A stretch of 5,714 nucleotides of DNA from Candidatus Bathyarchaeota archaeon. Its GTDB lineage: Archaea > Thermoproteota > Bathyarchaeia > TCS64. The stretch's first letter is position 1, and each line of letters begins with the position of its first letter. A program made the position numbers and the translations under genes. The notes beneath the pieces are model-generated. The model searched no databases. It had not been told where the DNA came from and saw nothing but the letters and a program-made list of their open reading frames with translations. Positions 1 to 4,839 of this stretch are shown piece after piece. Location: NCBI GenBank assembly GCA_013329615.1, contig DUKA01000025.1, positions 1-5,714 of the forward strand, read 5' to 3'.

Positions 1-701
1 GCGCTGAAGGCGCTCTGGTAGTACATGAAGAGGAAGGCGGAGTACATGGCGGAGACATAGGTCGGCGTTATCAGCGCCTTCACCCCCTTGATGTCGAGCA
101 TGGGGCCCCTCGCCCCGTTTGGCGGGGAGGTCTCCCTGAGGACGAAGACGCAGACGAGCATCGAGACAGCGGAGAATGCGGCGGCGACTCCAAAGACCGC
201 CGCGACGCCGATGGCACCGACGAGGAAGCTGGAAGAGGCGGACCCGACCATGATTGCGATGCCGTTGCCGCCCTCGTAGAGCCCCATCGCGACTGCCCGC
301 TTCTCCGGCCCCGCGGCCTCGACCATCGACGTCATCATGGCGAGAAAGAACATAGTCTGCCCGACTCCGTAGATGAGGAAACCCGCGACGAGCATCGCGG
401 AGGAGCTTGAGAGCCAGACGACGGCCATGCTCGCGGCGATCGCGCCCCCACCGATCGTGGCCAGCCTCTTCCTCCCGTGGACGTCAGAGAGGAAGCCGCT
501 GACGGGGCCGAAGCCCGCCTTGATGAGGCCGATCATGGAGATGAGGAGGCCAACGAGCATGTATGAGGTCCCGACGAACGTGCTCGTGTGCAGTGAGAGC
601 AGCGGCTGGATCATGCCGTATCCGACGAATGTGGCGAACAGCGCCGCCATGTAGCCCGCAACCCTCGTCACGAAGCCGAAGTTTCCCTCACCGCGCGCCA
701 A
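1..701 (-). CDS. MFS transporter, N-terminal half (3' end cut by window edge)
   Basis: This is a membrane transporter of the major facilitator superfamily; the substrate cannot be told. My translation of the minus strand gives 233 residues with an open frame running off the left edge. Hydrophobic segments lie at about residues 14-36, 46-69, 81-98, 102-125, 138-160 and 163-188, followed by a polar loop (189-212) and the start of a seventh segment. This is the six-plus-six MFS layout. Between segments 2 and 3 is a clear motif A, GFLSDVHGRKR (residues 69-79), the gating signature of the family. The chosen start is TTG at 701, which has CAGGT 7 bases upstream; GTG at 671 and ATG at 650 are alternatives, but ATG 650 would cut into the first helix. 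The frame stays open further upstream without a better start. It is divergent from the flavodoxin gene. The family is certain; drug or metabolite export is only a guess. Confidence 0.86.
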   Translation of the reverse strand, partial: MARGEGNFGFVTRVAGYMAALFATFVGYGMIQPLLSLHTSTFVGTSYMLVGLLISMIGLIKAGFGPVSGFLSDVHGRKRLATIGGGAIAASMAVVWLSSSSAMLVAGFLIYGVGQTMFFLAMMTSMVEAAGPEKRAVAMGLYEGGNGIAIMVGSASSSFLVGAIGVAAVFGVAAAFSAVSMLVCVFVLRETSPPNGARGPMLDIKGVKALITPTYVSAMYSAFLFMYYQSAFS

Positions 702-708
702 GGTCTCT

Positions 709-713
709 ACCTG
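709..713 (-). promoter_or_regulatory. Ribosome binding site of the MFS gene
   Basis: On the minus strand CAGGT lies 7 bases before TTG 701. It is the only Shine-Dalgarno-like match near the candidate starts and favours TTG 701 over GTG 671 and ATG 650. The match is short, so support is moderate. Confidence 0.4.
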
Positions 714-761
714 ATCAACCCAGTGCCGTGAAAAGAGTATCGCCAGAGCAGCAATCTCAAA

Positions 762-770
762 CCCTAAAAG
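762..770 (+). promoter_or_regulatory. TATA-like box between the MFS and flavodoxin genes
   Basis: CCCTAAAAG is the most AT-rich element in the 94-base divergent gap. Its centre is about 29 bases before GTG 796, the spacing expected for an archaeal TATA box driving a leaderless or nearly leaderless transcript. Read on the minus strand the same element is CCTTTTAGG, so it could also serve the MFS gene with a leader of about 40 bases. No other clear element is seen in the gap. Confidence 0.4.
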
Positions 771-795
771 GCGTAGAAGAGAGACACTAACCCAG

Positions 796-1260
796 GTGTC
801 AGGTTTGGTGAAGGCTCTCGTATTGTATCACTCGCAGGAGTTCGGGAACACTGGCAAGATGGCGGAGGCGGTGGCGGATGGGCTGCGCTCCGCGGGGTGT
901 GAGGTGACGCTCCATAACACGGACAAGGGGAGGTTCGACGCCTCGACTTTCCCAGGGTACGCGTGTGTAGCTTTCGGCTCCCCCGACTACTATAGCTACG
1001 TCGCCGGGGGCCTCAAGACCTTCATGGACGACCACTACATCCTGCACACCCGCAAGGGGGTGAAGGGTATGAAGGAGAAGCCGTACGCCCTCTTTTACAG
1101 CCACGGAGGCGGCGGCAAGGTCAGGGAGGCGATGCTGGGGCTCTTCAAGTACGTCGGCACCCTCGTCGGCGAGCCCCTCGGCTGCCCCGGTGAGCCAACG
1201 AAGGACGTTCTCGTGAAGTGCCGCGAACTCGGGGCGGCGCTCGCCAAGAAGGCGAAGTGA
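796..1260 (+). CDS. Flavodoxin-fold protein
   Basis: This is a small cytoplasmic flavoprotein, expected to bind FMN and carry electrons or reduce small molecules; its partner is unknown. The N-terminal strand ALVLY is followed by the phosphate-binding loop HSQEFGNTGKMA (residues 12-23 counted from GTG 796), matching the flavodoxin T/S-x-x-x-G-N-T pattern. A second FMN-contact segment, FGSPDYYSYVAGGLKTF, is at about 60-76, and a third glycine-rich loop, YSHGGGG, follows at about 105-111. The 154 residues match a single flavodoxin domain, with no cysteine cluster. The start is ambiguous: GTG 796 sits about 29 bases after a TATA-like box (leaderless), while GTG 808 has AGGTG 9 bases upstream and begins at MKALVLYHS, which is closer to typical family starts. 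The stop TGA overlaps the next gene's ATG by one base (TGATG), so the deaminase is very likely co-transcribed and translationally coupled. Confidence 0.9.
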   Translation: MSGLVKALVLYHSQEFGNTGKMAEAVADGLRSAGCEVTLHNTDKGRFDASTFPGYACVAFGSPDYYSYVAGGLKTFMDDHYILHTRKGVKGMKEKPYALFYSHGGGGKVREAMLGLFKYVGTLVGEPLGCPGEPTKDVLVKCRELGAALAKKAK

Positions 1261-1664
1261 TGAGGAAGACAGGACTCACCACCGAGGACCACACTCTCAT
1301 AGCCGCGGCTCGCGAGACATTCGACCGCCTCTACGTCAAGGATAAGCACGAGGTCGCCGCAGCCCTCAGAACCCGGGGCGGGAAGGTCTATACGGGGATA
1401 CACATCGAGGCGAGCGTGGGCTTCGCCGACGTATGCGGCGAGGTCTCCGCCATCTGCCACGCCCTCGCCCACGGGGAGAGAGACTACGAGGCGATAGTCG
1501 CCATATGGAGGACAGAGGACGGCGGCTTCGAACTACCCAGCCCATGCGGTCGCTGCCGGGAACTCATAAGCGATTTCGGGAAGGACACGTGGGTCATAAT
1601 GGGGACCCCAGAGCACCCATTCAAGGTCAGGATAAGCGAGCTGCTGCCCCTGAAGAACGACTAG
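1260..1664 (+). CDS. Cytidine-deaminase-fold zinc hydrolase, atypical active site
   Basis: This is a zinc-dependent deaminase of the cytidine/blasticidin-S deaminase type, 134 residues, the usual subunit length. Zinc ligands are visible: C59 with the catalytic glutamate E61 (VCGEV), and C96 and C99 in PCGRC (95-99). The order and spacing match tetrameric cytidine deaminases. Two positions differ from the usual form. The motif C-A-E is C-G-E here, and the N-x-E pair that holds the ribose in Bacillus-type enzymes is H48-I-E50, exactly 11 residues before C59 as in those enzymes. The fold and chemistry are therefore well supported, but cytidine as substrate is not; an unusual nucleoside, base or antibiotic is possible. 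The start is ATG 1260 in the TGATG overlap with the flavodoxin gene; an in-frame start further upstream (1218) would lie inside that gene and add non-homologous residues. The stop shares CTAG with the stop of the convergent hydrolase. Confidence 0.85.
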   Translation: MRKTGLTTEDHTLIAAARETFDRLYVKDKHEVAAALRTRGGKVYTGIHIEASVGFADVCGEVSAICHALAHGERDYEAIVAIWRTEDGGFELPSPCGRCRELISDFGKDTWVIMGTPEHPFKVRISELLPLKND

Positions 1665-2437
1665 CTGATTCTCTTCAGGAAGGAGGTAACCTCCTTCTCG
1701 AACTCGGCGGGCTTGTCCTGCGGCACCATGTGGCTCGCCCCCTTCACGGTCACGACCTCCAACCCGGGTATCAGCTTCGCCATCCGCTCCCTCTTCTCCG
1801 GGGTGACGAGTTGGCTCTCGGAGCCGAGTACCAGCTTCGTGGGCGCCCTTATCCTTTCGACGTAGGGCCAGAGATCGGTGTAGTAACTTGTCATCGTCGG
1901 GCTGCCGGTCGGCTTGGGCTTTAGCGAGCCGTCGGGCTGGCGCATGAAGCCATGCTTGAGGCGATTCTCTACGTACTCCTCGACGAATCCGGGGTACCTC
2001 TGCTTCAGATACGCCCTCGCCTCGGCCTCGTTCCTTAGCTCCCCGGGGGCGAGCTGGCTCCATGGGCGCGACACTGGGTCGGGCGGCGCGATGTCGACGA
2101 GTATGAGCCCCTTGACCTCGTCCGGGTGGTCGGCGGCGAGTATCATGCTCATCCTGCCGCCTATGCTGTGGCCTATGAGGACGCTTGGCGTGTAGCCGAG
2201 TTTCTTGTAGCATGTTCTGAGCAGCTCGGCGTGCTCGGGGAGGGGGACGATCTCGGCGGGCACCGAGGAGTCACCGTGGGCGAGTATTGTCAACGCGAGC
2301 ACCCTGTGTCTGTTGCCCAGCGACTCGCATAGACCCTCCATGCCGTAAGCGTCCATGCCCATGCTGTGCAGGATGACCATCTTGCCGCCCTTCTCGCCCC
2401 ATCTGGCGTAGTGAATCCGATGCTTACCGACCTCCAT
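1661..2437 (-). CDS. Alpha/beta hydrolase (YbfF/ABHD11-like esterase)
   Basis: This is a cytoplasmic serine hydrolase, probably an esterase, of 258 residues, normal for the family. Counted from ATG 2437, the oxyanion region is LHSMGM (23-28), the nucleophile elbow GHSIGG puts Ser at 91, and the C-terminal GASHMV gives His 236. The usual acid position after strand 7 reads GSESQ with no Asp; instead LVDIAPP places Asp 115 after strand 6. As I recall, E. coli YbfF uses this arrangement, with a serine (here S208) at the old acid site. The start ATG 2437 has GAGGG 4 bases upstream and gives a typical MEVGKHRIHY beginning; TTG 2455 would add six residues but has no ribosome binding site. The gene lies 70 bases downstream of the SWIM gene on the same strand, so co-transcription is possible. 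The gene end overlaps the convergent deaminase by four bases. The substrate is unknown. Confidence 0.9.
   Translation of the reverse strand: MEVGKHRIHYARWGEKGGKMVILHSMGMDAYGMEGLCESLGNRHRVLALTILAHGDSSVPAEIVPLPEHAELLRTCYKKLGYTPSVLIGHSIGGRMSMILAADHPDEVKGLILVDIAPPDPVSRPWSQLAPGELRNEAEARAYLKQRYPGFVEEYVENRLKHGFMRQPDGSLKPKPTGSPTMTSYYTDLWPYVERIRAPTKLVLGSESQLVTPEKRERMAKLIPGLEVVTVKGASHMVPQDKPAEFEKEVTSFLKRIS
1679..1697. repeat. 19-base palindrome at a convergent gene junction
   Basis: GAAGGAGGTAACCTCCTTC has perfect 9-base arms around a single central base. It lies inside the last codons of the hydrolase (EKEVTSF, minus strand) and begins 15 bases after the deaminase stop. In the deaminase transcript it could fold as a 7-bp stem with the 5-base loop GTAAC, so it could mark the mRNA 3' end. 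Both strands carry AAGGAGGT, a near-ideal Shine-Dalgarno sequence, with no start codon placed to use it. Function is inferred only. Confidence 0.5.
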
Positions 2438-2441
2438 GAAG

Positions 2442-2446
2442 CCCTC
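2442..2446 (-). promoter_or_regulatory. Ribosome binding site deciding the hydrolase start
   Basis: On the minus strand GAGGG lies 4 bases before ATG 2437 and only a few bases after TTG 2455, so it can serve only the ATG. It is the main reason for choosing the shorter protein. The spacing is slightly tight. Confidence 0.4.
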
Positions 2447-2507
2447 TGTCGACAAGTAGATCGGTGATAACTACGCCTCGGCGGGTTTCAAGCTTTGCAC
2501 CCGTGGG

Positions 2508-2744
2508 CTAGTACTTGTTCCGCGGGCTCTGAGTCAGCTTCATTACCGCGAGGCTGTGGCTGCAGACTCCCTTCTCCTGGAAGCCGGGGCATGTGCAGTA
2601 GACGCGCCCGTTGCGGACGACGAGTGTATATGTGCCGTGGTCACCTATGACGTTGTAGTGCCCACCATCGAGTCTCTCGATCCTGCCGGCCTTGAGGAGC
2701 CTCTCGGCCTTGTCGAGCATCTTGTAGATGGGCGTAGACGACAC
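2508..2744 (-). CDS. Small SWIM zinc-finger protein
   Basis: This is a 78-residue protein that is almost entirely one SWIM domain. The zinc motif is C50-T-C52, then C61-S-H63 (CxC, eight residues, CxH). Before it come a basic helix, KMLDKAERLLKAGRIERL (about 8-25), and the beta-hairpin segment YNVIGDHGTYTLVVRNGRVY (30-49). SWIM domains bind DNA or proteins and are found in SWI2/SNF2 ATPases, MULE transposases and recombination-linked proteins; stand-alone small versions are common in archaea and mostly uncharacterised. I chose GTG 2744 because a TATA-like box is centred about 28 bases upstream, giving a leaderless start. TTG 2801 would make 97 residues, but that extension reads through the promoter and has no family character. 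ATG 2720 is a shorter alternative. The gene is divergent from the SDR and upstream of the hydrolase. A regulatory or nucleic-acid role is an inference. Confidence 0.84.
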   Translation of the reverse strand: MSSTPIYKMLDKAERLLKAGRIERLDGGHYNVIGDHGTYTLVVRNGRVYCTCPGFQEKGVCSHSLAVMKLTQSPRNKY

Positions 2745-2767
2745 CAAAGACAGGGAACCGGTGCTTC

Positions 2768-2777
2768 GAGATAAGCT
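2768..2777 (-). promoter_or_regulatory. TATA-like box of the SWIM gene
   Basis: Minus-strand AGCTTATCTC is centred about 28 bases before GTG 2744, the normal archaeal TATA-to-start distance for a leaderless message. No Shine-Dalgarno sequence precedes that GTG, which is consistent with leaderless initiation. Confidence 0.42.
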
Positions 2778-2837
2778 ATTCCATGTGCCGATTCGATACA
2801 AATGTAGGTGCTTCTGTGATTTAGGTGTCGGGATAGC

Positions 2838-2847
2838 GTGAAATACG
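2838..2847 (+). promoter_or_regulatory. TATA-like box of the SDR gene
   Basis: GTGAAATACG is centred about 32 bases before ATG 2876, so transcription would start within a few bases of the ATG. No ribosome binding site is seen before the ATG, again suggesting a leaderless or very short leader. It lies in the 131-base divergent gap shared with the SWIM gene; nothing else clear is seen there. Confidence 0.42.
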
Positions 2848-2875
2848 CTTCCGCATGTATTGTCTCTGATTGTTA

Positions 2876-3709
2876 ATGGGCAGGCTTGAGGGAAAAGTCG
2901 CCATCGTTACTGGTGGCGCCAGCGGGATCGGTGAGGCAACCGTGCGCCTCTTCGCCTCGGAAGGCGCGAGGGTCGTCGCCGCGGACGTGGAGGACGAGAG
3001 GGGCAGACGCCTCGCGGAGAAGATCGGAGAGAATGTCATCTACCGCCATACAGACGTGACCAGCGAGGACGACGTCCACGCCACTGTCAAGTCGGCGGTG
3101 GACACGTGGGGTCGCCTCGATGTCATGTTCAACAACGCCGGCATAGTTGGCGCCGTGGGCCCAATCGAGGGCGTCAAGGTGGAGGACTTTGACAGGACGG
3201 TCAAGGTCAACCTGCGCGGCTGCTTCCTAGGCATAAAACACGCCGCCCCCATGATGAGGGCGCAGGGCTCGGGCAGCATCATAAACACGGCGAGCACCGC
3301 GGCTCTCCAGGCGGGCTTCGGCAACCACATCTACAGCGCCACGAAGGCGGGGATAGCGCAGCTCACGAAGACCGTCGCCATGGAGCTCGGCGAGGCTGGG
3401 ATACGCGTGAACTGCGTCAGCCCCGGATACATACCCACCCCCATGATAGGCATCGCCCGTAGCCTCACACGCGATCAAGCGGAGGCAAAACTCCACATTA
3501 TGCAGGAAGCCTTCAGGGACACGCAGCCGCTCCGCGGCCCCATAATGCCCGAGGACATCGCGAGGGCGGCGCTCTTCCTAGCGAGTGACGACTCCAAGTT
3601 CGTGACGGGGCAGAACCTAGTCGTCGACGGCGGGGTCACGGGAGGCAAGATGTGGAGGGACTACCAGAATGGGTCGAACGCCCTCAGGGAGGCGCTTGAG
3701 AAGGGATGA
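2876..3709 (+). CDS. Short-chain dehydrogenase/reductase (classical SDR, NAD-type)
   Basis: This is a soluble NAD(P)(H)-dependent oxidoreductase acting on an alcohol or carbonyl group; the substrate is unknown. It has 277 residues counted from ATG 2876. The cofactor motif TGGASGIG is at 12-19, and D37 at the end of strand 2 (AADVED) favours NAD(H) over NADP(H). NNAG is at 86-89. The catalytic tetrad is complete: N112, S140, Y153 and K157 (YSATK). The motif SPGYIPTPM follows at about 181-189, and the C-terminal strand reads VTGQNLVVDGGV, as in FabG/3-alpha-HSD-like enzymes. A tail of about 28 residues beyond this core (GGKMWRDY onward) is longer than in FabG. ATG 2876 is preferred over TTG 2870, two codons upstream, because MGRLEGKVAIVTG is the family's usual start. 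The stop overlaps the next gene's ATG (ATGA), so the two are co-translated. FabG function is unlikely in an archaeon. Confidence 0.95.
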   Translation: MGRLEGKVAIVTGGASGIGEATVRLFASEGARVVAADVEDERGRRLAEKIGENVIYRHTDVTSEDDVHATVKSAVDTWGRLDVMFNNAGIVGAVGPIEGVKVEDFDRTVKVNLRGCFLGIKHAAPMMRAQGSGSIINTASTAALQAGFGNHIYSATKAGIAQLTKTVAMELGEAGIRVNCVSPGYIPTPMIGIARSLTRDQAEAKLHIMQEAFRDTQPLRGPIMPEDIARAALFLASDDSKFVTGQNLVVDGGVTGGKMWRDYQNGSNALREALEKG

Positions 3710-4257
3710 CGAGTGTACTCGGCGTAGCGGGTAGCCCGAGGAGGGGCGGGAACACCGAGACGCTGCTCGACGAGGTACTCAGGGGTGCCGCCGAGGCCGG
3801 GGCGATGACGGAGAAGGTCGTCCTCGCCGAGAGGGACGTCAAGTCATGCAGGGCGTGCAACGCCTGCGCGCGTACCAAGGTCTGCATCCAGAAGGACGAC
3901 ATGGTATCCATCATTGAGAAGATGAGGGAGGCCGAGGTCTGGGTCCTCGCCACACCCGTCTACTGGTGGGGCCCGACGGCGCAGATGAAGGCGTTCATCG
4001 ACAGGTGGTACTCTATTCCTAGGGATGTCTTCCGGGGAAAGCGAGTGATACTCGCAGTCTCCTCCGGCGGCGGTTCACCCTACTCCGACCTCATGGTGAG
4101 GACCTTCGGGGAGATTTTCGCCTACCTCGACATGGAGGAGTTCCGAGTGTTGCAGACGGGTGGGGCGGACTCGAAGACGACGGCGAGGGGCGACGAGCAC
4201 CTCATGAGGGATGCCCACGCCGCGGGCTTCGACGCCGTGAAGACGCTTAGGGTCTAG
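3706..4257 (+). CDS. ISF-like iron-sulfur flavoprotein (NADPH-dependent FMN reductase family)
   Basis: This is a 183-residue flavodoxin-fold protein predicted to bind FMN and probably a [4Fe-4S] cluster. The FMN phosphate loop GSPRRGGNT is at 9-17. A compact cysteine motif C48-x2-C51-x2-C54-x5-C60 follows, matching the CX2CX2CX4-7C pattern of the Methanosarcina iron-sulfur flavoprotein ISF, and then KDDM (63-66). The isoalloxazine-contact segment TPVYWWGPTAQMKAFIDRW is at 83-101, and SSGGG lies further on. ISF proteins pass electrons between a ferredoxin and a donor or acceptor, or reduce oxygen species or quinones. Some relatives with these cysteines have not been shown to hold a cluster, so the cluster is inferred. 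The ATGA overlap with the SDR stop argues that the two act together, perhaps with electrons from the dehydrogenase substrate. The 3' end overlaps the convergent DUF3795 gene by 11 bases. Confidence 0.9.
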   Translation: MTSVLGVAGSPRRGGNTETLLDEVLRGAAEAGAMTEKVVLAERDVKSCRACNACARTKVCIQKDDMVSIIEKMREAEVWVLATPVYWWGPTAQMKAFIDRWYSIPRDVFRGKRVILAVSSGGGSPYSDLMVRTFGEIFAYLDMEEFRVLQTGGADSKTTARGDEHLMRDAHAAGFDAVKTLRV

Positions 4258-4747
4258 GCTCACTCCTCGGGGCGGGCGTCCACATGACGGGTCCCTGCTT
4301 CACCTTCTCACCGCAGCGGCGGCAGTTGTTGTCGTACCACATGAGAGGCTGACCGCAGGCGGGGCAGCTCCACAGCTTCCCCTGCTCAGCAAGCCACGCC
4401 TCGCCGTCGCCGGCCCCGATCCTACTTACCCCCTCCCTCATGTCCTCGCCCCGATAGGTGGTGAAGTCTATAGCTCGTTTATAATCGGGGCACGTTTCGA
4501 AGTCGCTGCACTGCGCGCAGTTCTCTACGCCTTTCCCACTCTGGCACGTCTTGAAGTGGCAGTTCTGGCAGTTGGGCCACTGCTCCCCTACGGGACCGGA
4601 GCAGCCATTACACTTGATCTCGTCTCTCGAGACGCCGATCTTCGCCGACAACTCATCGAGCAGGGTGCCGCCATCCCTCTCCGCCCTGTAGACGTAACAT
4701 GCTCCACAATATATCCCACAGCGACTGAGCAGGCGAGGATCGGCCAT
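4247..4747 (-). CDS. DUF3795 protein with C-terminal zinc ribbon
   Basis: This 166-residue protein is rich in cysteine (15 in total) and has no known function. The N-terminal part matches DUF3795: RCGIYCGACYVYRA (9-22; Cys 10, 14, 17), then IKCNGC (44-49), NCQNC (59-63), C68, and CAQCSDFETC (77-86). These cysteines probably bind zinc or an Fe-S cluster. After a linker comes a separate zinc ribbon, CPAC (128-131) and CRRC (142-145). The C-terminus is proline- and arginine-rich. ATG 4747 lies 27 bases from the centre of the strongest TATA box in the window and has no ribosome binding site, so it is very likely leaderless. The gene is convergent with the ISF-like gene and overlaps its end by 11 bases; it is divergent from the peptidase. 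DUF3795 genes are common in methanogens and other anaerobic archaea. Naming the family relies on the cysteine pattern recalled from memory. Confidence 0.83.
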   Translation of the reverse strand: MADPRLLSRCGIYCGACYVYRAERDGGTLLDELSAKIGVSRDEIKCNGCSGPVGEQWPNCQNCHFKTCQSGKGVENCAQCSDFETCPDYKRAIDFTTYRGEDMREGVSRIGAGDGEAWLAEQGKLWSCPACGQPLMWYDNNCRRCGEKVKQGPVMWTPAPRSEPRP

Positions 4748-4770
4748 GAACCCGAGTAGCCCATTCGTCG

Positions 4771-4777
4771 TTTAAAA
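4771..4777 (-). promoter_or_regulatory. TATA box of the DUF3795 gene
   Basis: On the minus strand TTTTAAA (within GGTTTTAAACG) is centred about 27 bases before ATG 4747, an almost ideal archaeal TATA position for a leaderless transcript. TTTAAA is self-complementary, so it could also be read toward the peptidase gene, where it would fire close to GTG 4807. Confidence 0.6.
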
Positions 4778-4795
4778 CCATCCCCAGATGGGCAA

Positions 4796-4804
4796 CCATT
4801 AAAC
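4796..4804 (+). promoter_or_regulatory. TATA-like box of the peptidase gene
   Basis: CCATTAAAC would place transcription start near 4826-4828, leaving a leader of about 12-14 bases that holds an AGGGA ribosome binding site before TTG 4840. It is less strong than the neighbouring minus-strand box. Confidence 0.38.
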
Positions 4805-4827
4805 CCGTGCAGAAGAGAACAAGAAAC

Positions 4828-4832
4828 AGGGA
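4828..4832 (+). promoter_or_regulatory. Ribosome binding site favouring the TTG start of the peptidase
   Basis: AGGGA lies 7 bases before TTG 4840, a good spacing. It supports TTG 4840 over ATG 4852 (spacing 19) and GTG 4807 (upstream of the site). Confidence 0.42.
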
Positions 4833-4839
4833 TACTGAA

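Noticed and set aside
373..654. A 93-codon plus-strand open frame.
   Set aside because: It is the complement of transmembrane segments of the MFS transporter, which shows motif A on the minus strand.
1533..2213. A 226-codon open frame on the minus strand, arginine-rich.
   Set aside because: It lies in another frame of the same strand as the alpha/beta hydrolase, runs into the convergent deaminase gene, has no family motif, and its composition is typical of a shifted frame in GC-rich DNA.
2482..2503. CGGGT...ACCCG inverted repeat (5-bp stem, 12-base loop) just after the SWIM stop, considered as a terminator.
   Set aside because: The stem is short, the loop is long and there is no T-rich tract after it, which is what archaeal termination normally needs.
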